NCBI GenBank assembly: GCA_029261995.1
Contig: JAJDAF010000036.1
Span: 62,001-126,000 of the forward strand
From: Candidatus Zhuqueibacterota bacterium
GTDB taxonomy: Bacteria; Zhuqueibacterota; Zhuqueibacteria; Oceanimicrobiales; Oceanimicrobiaceae
Reading direction: 5' to 3'
Length of the DNA: 64,000 nt
The notes beneath the pieces are model-generated. The model ran no database searches and had not been told where the DNA came from. It worked only from the letters and a program-made list of their open reading frames with translations. Numbering within the stretch: the stretch's first letter is position 1; every line of letters starts with the position of its first letter. Below are positions 18,287-27,408 of the stretch, in pieces. A program made the translations under genes and the position numbers.

Positions 18287-20104
18287 ATGTACAAAAGGGT
18301 AACGACTTATTTGCTGTTCATCGGTCTGCTTTCAAGCTGTACAAACCATGCTCTGAAACACCCGGGCAGGGATGACAACAAGCCTCTGATTTACCAGGTC
18401 GATCTTAACGACCGGGCAGATGATATTTTCAAAGTCACTCTGAAGGTCAACGATCTCAGGGAAGAAAACGCGGTTTACCAGTTCGCGGCCACTGCGCCCG
18501 GCACCTACAGTGTGATGGACATTGGACGTTTCGTACGCAAGTTTGAGGCGTTCGACGCCACGGGAAAAGCGATCCCTTGCCAGCAAGTATCAACAAATCA
18601 GTGGCAAATATCTGCGCCAGAGCTGGTTACGAGTATACAGTATTCCATCGCCGAAACCTGGGACACGCCGGTTGAGACAAACCCGGTCTTTCCCATGGCT
18701 GGTACTTCGCTTGAAGAGGACCACGTGCAATTGAATGGCCACTGTGTTTTCGGCTACCCGACAGGCATGCAGGGCCGGGCGCTGCAGATCAAGCTTGACT
18801 ATCCGAATGAATGGCTGCTCGGTACGGCTCTGAGACAGGATGAAAACGGTTACTACATCGCCGACAACTACGATCACATCGTCGATTCACCGTTTCTGAT
18901 GGGCAGGTTGTCAAAGGCCGAACTTGAGGTCAACGGCAGCAAGGTAGAAATCTATACCTATTCCAAGACCGACCAGGTTAAGTCAGACATGATTCTGGAG
19001 AGCGTCAGGGATATCTTGCTGGCCGCTACAGATTTCATGAACAGCCTGCCTGTCGATCGCTACACCTTTCTATTTCATTTCGAAGATCTGACCTATGGCG
19101 CCTGGGAGCACTCATACAGCTCAACTTACACCTACCGCGAGGAGGGCTTTGAACGCTTGCTGCAGCAAAGCATTCCCGAAGTCGTCGCGCACGAATTTTT
19201 CCACGTAGTCACGCCCCTCAATATTCACAGTGAAATAATCGAGCAGTTCAATTTTGTCGAACCCGTGGCCTCGGAGCATCTGTGGTTGTACGAAGGTGTG
19301 ACCGAGTGGGCGGCGAACATCATGATGTTGCGTAGCCACCTGATAGAATTGGAAGACTACCTCGAACAAATCACCACGAAACTCACGACTGATGAGCGAT
19401 ACGACGAGGACTACAGCCTGAGCAAATTGGCCTTGACCTCGTTCACGCCGGAAGGCGGACAGCAGTACGCCAACATTTATCAGCGTGGCGCCATCGTCGC
19501 CGGGCTGCTCGACATTAGGCTGTTGGAGCTATCGAATGGCAAAAGAGGGCTGCGGGAAGTGATAAACGAACTTGCGAAGACCTATGGCCCGCACAAGGCC
19601 TTCTCAGAAAAGACCTTCTTCGATGACTTCGCCGGAATGACCTTCCCGCAGATACGGCACTTCTTCGACCGTTACGTCAGGAATACCGAGCCGCTTCCAC
19701 TTGCCGATGGTTTCGCCAGGCTCGGCATCACCTACACGCGAGAACAACACACGGGCGAGCAGATAACCACGGCAGGGCTTCAGTTGATTGCGCCGGCTGG
19801 CAAGCTAACCACCACGCAGGTGAACGACCGATTGAAAGAATTCGGCTTGCGCGATGGCGACGTTATCACCGGGTTCAACGGCCAGGAAGTCAGCCTGAAG
19901 AATGCCAGAACAATTTTCAGTGGGCTGCGCGAGTTGGATGCCGGCGTGCCGTACACGCTGACCGTCAGCAGGACCGGTGAGACAATTGAACTCACCTGCG
20001 AGAAGTTCATGACCGAAAAAATCAACCGTCACGTTCTTGAGGTAGATGAAGATGCCACTGCAGAGCAGTTGCGGCTCAGGGAAGCCTGGTTGCGAAATCT
20101 GTAA
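18287..20104 (+). CDS. M61-family metallopeptidase lipoprotein with C-terminal PDZ
   Basis: 605 residues. The N-terminus 'LLFIGLLSSC' is a lipobox, so the mature protein is membrane anchored. Glycyl-aminopeptidase-type N-terminal beta domain about 30-200; zinc site HEFFH at residues 302-306 with the downstream 'LYEGVTEW' supplying the third ligand; helical domain to about 470; PDZ-like domain about 490-585 ('LKEFGLRDGDVITGFNGQEVSLKN'). The M61 family cleaves N-terminal Gly or Ala peptides; several FCB members are exported. AGGAGG lies 5 bases before the ATG. It is convergent with the murU-like gene, separated by a hairpin. Confidence 0.9.
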   Translation: MYKRVTTYLLFIGLLSSCTNHALKHPGRDDNKPLIYQVDLNDRADDIFKVTLKVNDLREENAVYQFAATAPGTYSVMDIGRFVRKFEAFDATGKAIPCQQVSTNQWQISAPELVTSIQYSIAETWDTPVETNPVFPMAGTSLEEDHVQLNGHCVFGYPTGMQGRALQIKLDYPNEWLLGTALRQDENGYYIADNYDHIVDSPFLMGRLSKAELEVNGSKVEIYTYSKTDQVKSDMILESVRDILLAATDFMNSLPVDRYTFLFHFEDLTYGAWEHSYSSTYTYREEGFERLLQQSIPEVVAHEFFHVVTPLNIHSEIIEQFNFVEPVASEHLWLYEGVTEWAANIMMLRSHLIELEDYLEQITTKLTTDERYDEDYSLSKLALTSFTPEGGQQYANIYQRGAIVAGLLDIRLLELSNGKRGLREVINELAKTYGPHKAFSEKTFFDDFAGMTFPQIRHFFDRYVRNTEPLPLADGFARLGITYTREQHTGEQITTAGLQLIAPAGKLTTTQVNDRLKEFGLRDGDVITGFNGQEVSLKNARTIFSGLRELDAGVPYTLTVSRTGETIELTCEKFMTEKINRHVLEVDEDATAEQLRLREAWLRNL

Positions 20105-20132
20105 AATGCGAGTTTAGTACACATTCGACGGC

Positions 20133-20171
20133 GCGCTGGCAGAAGGTAAGACCCGCCTTGGAAGCCAGCGC
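20133..20171. terminator. hairpin between convergent genes
   Basis: GCGCTGGC (20133-20140) pairs with GCCAGCGC (20164-20171), with an inner AAGG / CCTT pair. There is no T run, so it is a possible rather than certain terminator. Confidence 0.4.
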
Positions 20172-20188
20172 CTGTCGTCCCGCTTCGC

Positions 20189-20890
20189 TCAACTCAATTC
20201 TGAAAGTTTGCCCACATCGCGCCACTCGAAACCATCGATACGATACGCCTTGATTGTCTCGCCCTGCGCAGCAAGCCGCAAATAGCTGTCCACGATGGAA
20301 AATGAGCCTCGTTCGCGCAGCAGAGCAAAGATCTCCGGCGAAATAACATGAACGCCGGCAAAAGCCAGATCGAGACTATTTCCTTTTGGCGCGCGGGCAT
20401 TCTTCACTACGCCTGTTTTTAGAGACTTCCAGCCGCAGAGCGTGAGATCGGCGTCAAAGATGAAGTAGCGAGCTGTTTCGCGCTGGTTCACCGCCAACGT
20501 AACCAGCCGTGGCTCGGACATGTGTGCAGCCAGCATTGCACGCAAATCAAAATCGCTGACAATGTCCACGTTGTGTAAATAAAATGGCGCGCCATCATCA
20601 AAAAAATGGGCGGCTTGTTGCAAGCCACCGCCGGTGTCAAGCAACCGGTCCTTCTCGTGAGAAAACTCGACGCGCAGCCCGAAGTCGCTCTTCGAATGAA
20701 CAAAATCCCGAATCTGCTCGGGAAAATGGTGCAGGTTGATGATGACCTCGGTGACGCCGGCCGCGATCAGCCTTTTCAGCACGATCTCGAGCAGTGGCAC
20801 TCCCGCCACCTCCACAAGCGCTTTCGGTTTGGTGTTTGTCAGGGGGCGCAGCCGAGTTCCAAGACCGGCGGCGAGAATTATGGCTTTCAT
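20189..20890 (-). CDS. murU: MurU-like sugar-1-phosphate nucleotidyltransferase
   Basis: 233 residues. The NTP-transferase signature 'KAIILAAGLGTRLRPLTNTKPKALVEVAG' is at the N-terminus, followed by 'DTGGGLQQAAHFF' (sugar-phosphate loop) and 'FYLHNVDIVSDFDL' with the metal-binding Asp; 'FAGVHVISPEIFALL' is typical of MurU/GalU-like enzymes. MurU makes UDP-MurNAc from MurNAc-1-phosphate in the peptidoglycan recycling shortcut. The assignment over other uridylyl- or mannose-1-P-transferases rests on the AmgK-like kinase gene two genes upstream in the same direction. Confidence 0.75.
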   Translation of the reverse strand: MKAIILAAGLGTRLRPLTNTKPKALVEVAGVPLLEIVLKRLIAAGVTEVIINLHHFPEQIRDFVHSKSDFGLRVEFSHEKDRLLDTGGGLQQAAHFFDDGAPFYLHNVDIVSDFDLRAMLAAHMSEPRLVTLAVNQRETARYFIFDADLTLCGWKSLKTGVVKNARAPKGNSLDLAFAGVHVISPEIFALLRERGSFSIVDSYLRLAAQGETIKAYRIDGFEWRDVGKLSELS

Positions 20891-20997
20891 GAATAATTCG
20901 GCAGTTTGGCTTTCTCAGAAAAAGAGGCGGGGAGAATCATCATCGCGGCAAACCCAGGATAGAATCGACCTTGTCACGGGTTTGGCACGACCATGGT

Positions 20998-21687
20998 TTA
21001 GTCAAAATCATGCCGGGCGTGGGGCAGTGAACCACGAATCTGAGCCAAAAATTTACGAAGGTCCGTCAGCAACTCGTCCGGACTCTCAGATTTAGAAACA
21101 TCCCTGCCTTCGAAAAAATCTGTGAGATGGTCGAGGGCAGCCTTGATGATGTTCATGCGCTCAATCAGCTTGCCGACTTCGCCGGTCTCCCAATACTCCG
21201 CTTCATCGATGACTTCCAGATTTCGAAAATACTTCTTGCCCAGGTAGCGGAGCAAGTGACACAGCACGATGTGGGCCTGCGGGCCGGCAAATTGGGTCTT
21301 GCAGAAAACCGTCCGTAACATGAGATCGAAATCCATGAAATCATCAGCGTCCTGCCGTGTGACATTTCCGGCCTCGTCAATGAGCACAACTTCTGCCGTC
21401 TGTTCCTGACGCTGTTGATCGTAAATGCTCAAACTGCTCAGAAAAAGAAGATTGACCAGACAACCTGACTCATCGAAGACGAAAGTGACGGGATCCATTT
21501 TCTCATGCACGGACAGGGTTAGCCCTTGCACATGCAAAACTGAGCCGCCATGGTCTTCCAGTGCGTTCGGCTCTATACGGCGCAGCTTCCAACCCGCTTC
21601 CGAAGCCAGATCAGTCAATTCGTCGAGTAGTGGCTGGACCAGTTTCGCCGACTTCAGACAGCCTTTGTAGTGCAGAGTGACACTCAT
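20998..21687 (-). CDS. unknown protein between murU-like and amgK-rapZ-like genes
   Basis: 229 residues, no signal peptide or membrane segment, and not recognised. The N-terminal part looks alpha/beta ('MSVTLHYKGCLKSAKLVQPLLDELTDLASEAGWKLRRIEPNA') and the C-terminal half is helical ('LIERMNIIKAALDHLTDFFEG'). The gene lies in the same direction between the kinase-RapZ fusion (85-base gap) and the murU-like gene (107-base gap), so a role with recycled amino sugars is possible but untested. The start at 21687 has only a weak GACGAG ribosome site. Confidence 0.6.
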   Translation of the reverse strand: MSVTLHYKGCLKSAKLVQPLLDELTDLASEAGWKLRRIEPNALEDHGGSVLHVQGLTLSVHEKMDPVTFVFDESGCLVNLLFLSSLSIYDQQRQEQTAEVVLIDEAGNVTRQDADDFMDFDLMLRTVFCKTQFAGPQAHIVLCHLLRYLGKKYFRNLEVIDEAEYWETGEVGKLIERMNIIKAALDHLTDFFEGRDVSKSESPDELLTDLRKFLAQIRGSLPHARHDFD

Positions 21688-21772
21688 CTCGTCGGGGTCC
21701 GTCGTAAGACGCCAGCGCCTGAGCCGGACCTATGAGCCCGAAGCCGGCAACAAATGTTGAGAAAACCGCAGG

Positions 21773-23200
21773 TCATTGCGGCCACTCATTCTGCTCACGG
21801 TGAGACAAATCAACTTTCACTTTGTACTTCTCCGCCAGAAATTTACTTAGTTGATTGGCACAAAAAACAGAACGGTGTTGGCCTCCTGTACAACCGAACG
21901 CCACGGACAGGTGGCTGAAATTTCGGCCCTGGTAGTTCTCGATGACCTGTGAGATCAGATCGCGCACCCGCGTCAGGAAGCTGTGGACTTCCTCTCGCTG
22001 TTCGAGAAAAGCTACGACGGCATCATCGTTGCCCGTCTGAGTTTTGTACTCTTCCAATCGCCCCGGATTCGGCAGAGTCCGGCAATCGAAAACGAAACCG
22101 CCGCCATGGCCGGTTTCATCTACCGGCAACCCGCGTTTGAACGAAAAACTCTGCACCCTGACTGTCAGCGGCAGATGGACATCGCCAAGCTCGCGCAGCC
22201 GTGTCGAACGCACGATCTGCTGCAGACTTGCCATCAGGCTTGGTAATTCCACCGGTAGGTTCGCGGTCTTGAGCACGTACTCGAGGTTGCGAACCGCGAA
22301 GGGAACACTCTTCAAAAAATGCGTCTTGCGCTCATAAAAACCCCGGAAACCATAGGCGCCCATAGCCTGCATGATGCGGACGAGCACGTAGCCCACGTAC
22401 GTTGTCATAAACGATTCCCGTTCTACTTCGATATGCTCAGAAAGGGATTGCAGGTAGAGACCCAGCAGTTTCTCTCGAACGGGAAACGGGATGTTTGCCT
22501 TGGCATCGAACAACAACGAGGCGATGTCATACTGCAAGGCTCCGCGACGACCGCCCTGGTAGTCAATAAAAAACGGCTCGCCATCCAGGATCATTATATT
22601 TCGCGATTGGAAGTCACGATAGAGAAAAAAGCTGCAATCCGCCTCTAAAAGAAAATCTGTGAACTTCTGGAAATCGTCCTCGAGCTGTTGTTCGTTGAAG
22701 GGGATGTGCGCCAGCTTGAGAAAATAGTATTTGAAATAATTCAAGTCCCAGGTAATGGATTGACGGTCGAAACTGTGACGCGGGAAGCAGACGTCGTAAT
22801 TCAAATCCCTGCCCGCTTCAACCTGGAATTTCGGCAAGACGCGAACGACCTTCTCATACAAAGCTTCGATACGTCTTGGGAAAGGATCCGGATCTTCGCG
22901 CTCGGTCTCAAGCAGATCAAAAAGGGTGTGTTTACCAAGGTCTGTCTCAAGGTAGACATGCTCGGCGAGATGCTCGGAAAAGACTTCCGGTACCGGCAAT
23001 CCGTGGCGCCGAAAATGGCGGGAAAAACTCACGAACGCGTTGTTCTCGGCGCGGTCCTCGTTATGAACTCCGATGACGGTGTGCTCACCTCCGGAGATGC
23101 GGAACCTGCTGCGGTTCGAGCCGTGGTTTGGCACAATTTCAGTTTTGGAAATCGGTGTTCTGAAATGGGATTCGAAGAGTCTGACTAGGGCCGCATCCAT
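21773..23200 (-). CDS. AmgK-like sugar kinase fused to RapZ C-terminal domain
   Basis: 475 residues. Residues 1-330 are an aminoglycoside-phosphotransferase fold: 'FFLYRDFQSRNIMILDGEPFFIDYQGGRRGALQYDIASLLFDA' holds the catalytic Asp-x-x-x-x-Asn and the metal-binding Asp, in the form seen in AmgK (anomeric MurNAc/GlcNAc kinase). Residues 345-475 match the C-terminal domain of RapZ: 'SFKRGLPVDE', 'FVFDCRTLPNPG', then 'VAFGCTGGQHRSVFCANQL' and 'VDLSHREQNEW'. In enteric bacteria that domain binds GlcN6P and small RNAs; the nucleotide-binding N-domain of RapZ is missing here. Upstream of the unknown gene and the murU-like gene, it suggests sensing plus phosphorylation of recycled sugars. Confidence 0.85.
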   Translation of the reverse strand: MDAALVRLFESHFRTPISKTEIVPNHGSNRSRFRISGGEHTVIGVHNEDRAENNAFVSFSRHFRRHGLPVPEVFSEHLAEHVYLETDLGKHTLFDLLETEREDPDPFPRRIEALYEKVVRVLPKFQVEAGRDLNYDVCFPRHSFDRQSITWDLNYFKYYFLKLAHIPFNEQQLEDDFQKFTDFLLEADCSFFLYRDFQSRNIMILDGEPFFIDYQGGRRGALQYDIASLLFDAKANIPFPVREKLLGLYLQSLSEHIEVERESFMTTYVGYVLVRIMQAMGAYGFRGFYERKTHFLKSVPFAVRNLEYVLKTANLPVELPSLMASLQQIVRSTRLRELGDVHLPLTVRVQSFSFKRGLPVDETGHGGGFVFDCRTLPNPGRLEEYKTQTGNDDAVVAFLEQREEVHSFLTRVRDLISQVIENYQGRNFSHLSVAFGCTGGQHRSVFCANQLSKFLAEKYKVKVDLSHREQNEWPQ

Positions 23201-23280
23201 GGCGCGAAGTTATCCAATCGAGTAAAAAGAAGCAAGAGAATTTACTGTTACCGTGGCGAATACGATCTGGGAGGCCCCAA

Positions 23281-24159
23281 TCAGGGCGCCGAAGTCGCAC
23301 GCTCAAGGGCTTTTGTCAAAGTACGCTCCGCCAAGACTTTCGTGAGTTGTCGGCGATATTTCTCCGTGGCGTGCATGTCGGCCGGCGGTTCGATATCCTG
23401 GTCAGATGCGATGAGCGCGGCATCCCGAATATTCTGTCCGGTTAGGGCTTTACCTTGCAGCGACTGCTCAGCAAGGACAGCGCGAACCGATGTATTGCCG
23501 ACACTCAGCAGCACGATTCGCGCCTCGCTGCACGCCCCTAAATTATCGAGAGTCACTCGCGTCGCGGCCCCAACCAAGGCAAAATCGCCATGCCTGCGCG
23601 CCAGCTCCAGAAAGGCGCAACCCGTCCGTGCTGGTAGCGGCGGGATGACGATTTCGGTCAAGATTTCTTCAGCTTCGAGTTCGGTGGTGAAGAGATCGAC
23701 GAAGAAATCGCTGGCGGCAATCCACCGGTCATCACTTTGGCTTTGAATGCGGAAGCGAGCCTCCAACGCAATCATGATGGCCGGCAACTCGGCGGCGGGA
23801 TCGGCATGCGCCAGAGAGCCGCCGATGGTGCCGCGATTACGAATCTGCGAATGCGCCACGTTGGGCATGGCTTCGGCAAGCAGAGGCGCTTTTTCAGCCA
23901 CAAGCTCGCTGCGCTCCAGTTCGGCATGTCTGGTCAGGGCGCCAATGTGCAAGCCGTCATCCTCATTTCTCACAAAAGCGAGATCAGCGATATGATTGAT
24001 GTCGATCAAAATCTCCGGTAGCGCCAGCCTGAAATTCATAGTCGGAACCAGGCTCTGGCCGCCAGCGAGAAGCTTGGCATCGAAGCCGTATTCGTCGAGC
24101 AGCGCCAAGGCCTCCGCAAGTGTTGTTGGAGCGTGATAATCGAACGGAGCTGGTTTCAT
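23281..24159 (-). CDS. molybdenum hydroxylase FAD-binding subunit (CoxM-like)
   Basis: 292 residues. It has the two FAD signatures of the medium subunit of xanthine dehydrogenase/CO dehydrogenase enzymes: 'KLLAGGQSLVPTMNFRLA' at about 31 and 'TIGGSLAHADPAAELPA' at about 110. The C-terminal CO-dehydrogenase flavoprotein domain starts near 175. It passes electrons from the iron-sulfur subunit to an acceptor. The gene follows the large subunit by 30 bases and is last in the S-L-M order, whereas many cox operons have M-S-L order. Confidence 0.9.
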   Translation of the reverse strand: MKPAPFDYHAPTTLAEALALLDEYGFDAKLLAGGQSLVPTMNFRLALPEILIDINHIADLAFVRNEDDGLHIGALTRHAELERSELVAEKAPLLAEAMPNVAHSQIRNRGTIGGSLAHADPAAELPAIMIALEARFRIQSQSDDRWIAASDFFVDLFTTELEAEEILTEIVIPPLPARTGCAFLELARRHGDFALVGAATRVTLDNLGACSEARIVLLSVGNTSVRAVLAEQSLQGKALTGQNIRDAALIASDQDIEPPADMHATEKYRRQLTKVLAERTLTKALERATSAP

Positions 24160-24189
24160 CGCCTTGCTCTTCCTTTAGTTGAACATCGA

Positions 24190-26538
24190 TTATTGTGCGC
24201 CGTCGCCACTCTCTTGAAGCAGTTCGAAGAGTTTTCCCGGGCTCACAGGAATTTTCAGGATCTCCAGGTTGAAACCAGACAAGGCATCCTCGATCGCTTG
24301 CGCGAAAAGCGGTCCTACGGGAATTGCACCTGCCTCGCCGGCGCCCTTGACTCCGAGCGGATTCAGCGGTGAAGGCGTCTCGACATGGTCGGACTCAACC
24401 GTCGGAACATCATTTGCAGTCGGAATCAAATAATCCATGAATGAAGCATTGGTCAGCTGGCCGTCGTCGTCGTATACCAACTCCTCATAAAAAGCGTTGC
24501 CAATTCCCTGCGCCACCCCGCCCTGGATTTGTCCTTCCAGAATCATGGGATTAATTACCTTGCCGCAGTCATGCACCACGATGTACTTTTTGATTTCAAG
24601 CATCATGGTTTCCGGGTCAATTTCGACAATCATGGCATGAACGCCGCTTGCGGTGGCGCCGCGCTCCGGGCCAAAATAGTCGGTTGCTTCCAAGCCCGGT
24701 TCGCTGCCTGGCTTAACGGCGCCGCGCAGTGGATTTGACATCTGCGCCAGCTCGCCGAGAGAGACCGATTTGGTCGGCACGTCTTTCACAAACGCCTTGC
24801 CACCCTCCAAAACCAAATCTTCCTCAGCAGCTTCAAGATGTTCACTCGCATGTTTGAGAACCTTCTTGCGAACCCGCACGGCAGCGGCGTGAATCGCGTT
24901 GCCGGCCACCACAGCACCGCGGCTGGCAAAAGTTCCGCATCCCCAGCCAAACTCGCTGGTATCTCCTGTCACAACCCGGATGTGCTCGATATCGACGCCA
25001 AGCTGCTCCGCTACAATTTGTGCGAACGAAGTGAAATGACCCTGCCCCTGAGTCCCTACGCCGGTCGCTACATTGATCTTGCCGCTGGCATCCACTTTCA
25101 CCCGCGCACCTTCGTAGGGGCCAATCCCGGTGCCCTCAACGTAAGACACGATGCCAAGGCCGACGCACTTGCCCTGCTTCATCAACTGTGGCTGCTCGGT
25201 TTTGATGAAGTTGTCGTAATCAATCATCTCGGCGGCGCGTTCCAGCGCAGGCAGGTAGTTGCCGCTGTCGTAAATCAGCGGCGCGAAATCCTGGTAAATA
25301 ATCTCATGGTTATGCGGAAATTGGTCTGGCTTGAGATAATTGCGCTTGCGAATCTCGACGCGGTCGATGGCCAACTCCTTTGCCGCGATGTCGAGCAGTC
25401 TTTCCATCACAAACACACCGTGCTGCCGGCCGGCGCCACGATAGGGCGTCACGATTACCGTATTCGTAAAGACCGCTTTGAACTCGCTGTAGTAGTGTGG
25501 TACATCGTAGGGTCCCAGCAGTGTGCACTGGCTGTTGATGGGGACCGTCAGTCCATACGGGGCGTAGGCGCCGGTATCGTGCAGAAACGTGTCGGAGACG
25601 CCCAATATTCTGCCGTCTTTGCTGAGTGCGATCTCTGAGTCGTGAATTTGTGAGCGCTCGTGCGTTGTGGCAAAAAAATTCTCCTGCCGATCCTCAATCC
25701 ATTTGACCGGCCTACCGAGCTGTTTCGCAATCCACGGCACGACCACTTCTTCTGGATAGAACATCATGATCTTCGGGCCAAAACCGCCGCCTAAAAAAGG
25801 CGCGATGACCTGCACTTGCGACTCTGAAAGTCCGAGCATGGCCGCCAGTCCGTTGCGAATGGGAATCGGGGCCTGTGTCGTGTCCCAAATCTTGAGTTGC
25901 TGCGCCTTGCTATCCCAATCCGCCACCACGCCTCGGTTTTCCATGGCCGCTGCCGCGCCGTGGTCGTAGACAAACTGCCGCTTGATCAAGACCTCCGCTT
26001 TTGCGCGAATGGCCGCATAATCCCCCTTTTCCTGAATGACATGAGCAGCGAGATTAGAATCCAGGCCGTCGTGCACCAGCGCAGCGTCTGACTCGAGCGC
26101 GCTTTCAAGACCAACTACGGGCGTCAGCGGTTCGACATCGAGTTCAATGTCCTGCAAGGCATCTTCGGCGATGTAACGGCTGGTGGCAACCACCACGGCG
26201 ATGGGCTCTCCCACATGGCGCAGCTTATCTTTTGCCAGCGGAACCTGCGTGCGTTGATGAAATGTCAGGCGCTCGACCGGCGGTGGCGGGACCAGGAGTG
26301 GGCCCGGCTGCCAGTAGTCGCCGAGATCGTCAGCGGTGTAGACGGCGACCACGCCTTCATGCTCGAGTGCGGCCGAAACATCAATTCCCTTCAGCCGGGC
26401 GTGTGCATAATCGCTGCGCAAAAAAGCAGCATGCAGCATCTCCGGCAAATGCACATCATCGACAAAGAGCGCCTCACCTTTCAACAGGCGGGGATCTTCA
26501 TTGCGTTTGATGGGTTCGCCAAAATAACGGGTTGCCAA
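24190..26538 (-). CDS. molybdopterin-binding large subunit, xanthine dehydrogenase family
   Basis: 782 residues. The molybdopterin-site motif 'GGGFGPKIM' and the C-terminal 'KGAGEAGAIPVGP' (with the conserved Glu of the active site) identify the CoxL/XdhB class. The active-site loop reads 'PYRGAGR' at about residue 363. That is the form-II type (AYRGAGR), not the AYxCSFR loop of true aerobic CO dehydrogenase, so the substrate is probably an aldehyde, purine or other heterocycle; CO cannot be concluded. Gene order S-L-M; 112 bases separate it from the small subunit. Confidence 0.9.
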   Translation of the reverse strand: MATRYFGEPIKRNEDPRLLKGEALFVDDVHLPEMLHAAFLRSDYAHARLKGIDVSAALEHEGVVAVYTADDLGDYWQPGPLLVPPPPVERLTFHQRTQVPLAKDKLRHVGEPIAVVVATSRYIAEDALQDIELDVEPLTPVVGLESALESDAALVHDGLDSNLAAHVIQEKGDYAAIRAKAEVLIKRQFVYDHGAAAAMENRGVVADWDSKAQQLKIWDTTQAPIPIRNGLAAMLGLSESQVQVIAPFLGGGFGPKIMMFYPEEVVVPWIAKQLGRPVKWIEDRQENFFATTHERSQIHDSEIALSKDGRILGVSDTFLHDTGAYAPYGLTVPINSQCTLLGPYDVPHYYSEFKAVFTNTVIVTPYRGAGRQHGVFVMERLLDIAAKELAIDRVEIRKRNYLKPDQFPHNHEIIYQDFAPLIYDSGNYLPALERAAEMIDYDNFIKTEQPQLMKQGKCVGLGIVSYVEGTGIGPYEGARVKVDASGKINVATGVGTQGQGHFTSFAQIVAEQLGVDIEHIRVVTGDTSEFGWGCGTFASRGAVVAGNAIHAAAVRVRKKVLKHASEHLEAAEEDLVLEGGKAFVKDVPTKSVSLGELAQMSNPLRGAVKPGSEPGLEATDYFGPERGATASGVHAMIVEIDPETMMLEIKKYIVVHDCGKVINPMILEGQIQGGVAQGIGNAFYEELVYDDDGQLTNASFMDYLIPTANDVPTVESDHVETPSPLNPLGVKGAGEAGAIPVGPLFAQAIEDALSGFNLEILKIPVSPGKLFELLQESGDGAQ

Positions 26539-26650
26539 GTGGCTACTCCTTGAAATGAAATGAATGTTTCATAACTAGCGCAGCAAAGCCCCGAAAGGCT
26601 TCGAGATTATGCCCCCCGCAAATAGCGCGGGATTCAAGAACAGCAACGCT

Positions 26651-27139
26651 CTACTCTCCACGCTCTGCCGTCTCCACTGCCAGCTTCACAGCCTTCACGA
26701 TATTCTGATAGCCCGTGCACCTGCAGAGGTTGCCGGATAGCGCCTCCCGAATTTCCTGTTCAGTCGGGTTCGGATTCTCTTCTATAAAAGGCAAAAGAGT
26801 CAGCAGAAAACCGGGCGTGCAAAAACCGCACTGCAAGCCGTGTGCATCGCGAAAGGCTTCCTGCAGCGGATGTAGTTTGTCTGTGCCGGCAGGGGCCAGG
26901 CCTTCAACCGTCATAATTTCCTGCTCGTGGGCCTGGACGGCAAATATGAGACAGGAACGAACCGGGTCCCCGTTCAGCAAAACAGTGCAGGCGCCGCAGA
27001 CTCCCTGCTCACACCCGACGTGAGTTCCGGTAAGGTTCAACTCATGGCGTAGAAAATCGCTGAGCAGCAGTCTTGGCTCAACCACTCGCTCATAAACCTT
27101 ACCATTGACGGTAACGCAGACGTTCATGCTAGCGCTCAT
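26651..27139 (-). CDS. [2Fe-2S] small subunit of the molybdenum hydroxylase (CoxS-like)
   Basis: 162 residues; a start at residue 5 (27127) is equally possible. The plant-type [2Fe-2S] cluster is in 'CEQGVCGACTVLLNG' (N-terminal domain), and the second, four-helix cluster uses 'LQCGFCTPGFLLTLL' and 'NLCRCTGYQNIVKAV'. The length and motif order are typical. It is the first gene of the S-L-M operon and starts 270 bases from the divergent sigma-54 activator gene. Confidence 0.92.
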   Translation of the reverse strand: MSASMNVCVTVNGKVYERVVEPRLLLSDFLRHELNLTGTHVGCEQGVCGACTVLLNGDPVRSCLIFAVQAHEQEIMTVEGLAPAGTDKLHPLQEAFRDAHGLQCGFCTPGFLLTLLPFIEENPNPTEQEIREALSGNLCRCTGYQNIVKAVKLAVETAERGE

Positions 27140-27178
27140 ATCTTGAGACCGGAATCATTCAAAAGATTGGATAATGAA

Positions 27179-27233
27179 TTGGCAACAAATAGTATCGATT
27201 TAAAATCACGTGATCAAGAGAAATTGTTGCCAA
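27179..27233. promoter_or_regulatory. inverted repeat in divergent promoter region
   Basis: TTGGCAACAA (27179-27188) and its exact reverse complement TTGTTGCCAA (27224-27233) flank a palindrome ATCACGTGAT (27205-27214). The pair lies between the start of the molybdenum hydroxylase operon and the activator gene, so it is a plausible regulator binding site. Confidence 0.45.
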
Positions 27234-27408
27234 ATCGTCAATCTGAATGCCGAGCGCATGGGTTGCGGTCAACCCGGAACATCGAACGCGAAGCTCTTGC
27301 ATTTTTGGTTCTAAATTCCGATCTTGCTTGATGGTGTCTGCCGTCTAAAGATGAGAAGCACTTTGCGGCCCATCACGACCGTTATTTACCTCTTTCAAAG
27401 GAGCACAG

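Noticed and set aside
24838-25638. 266-codon plus-strand open frame
   Set aside because: It lies wholly inside the molybdenum hydroxylase large subunit gene on the opposite strand and has no recognisable domain.
23281-27139. aerobic CO dehydrogenase operon (form I)
   Set aside because: The active-site loop is PYRGAGR and not AYxCSFR; order and subunits only show a general Mo-hydroxylase.
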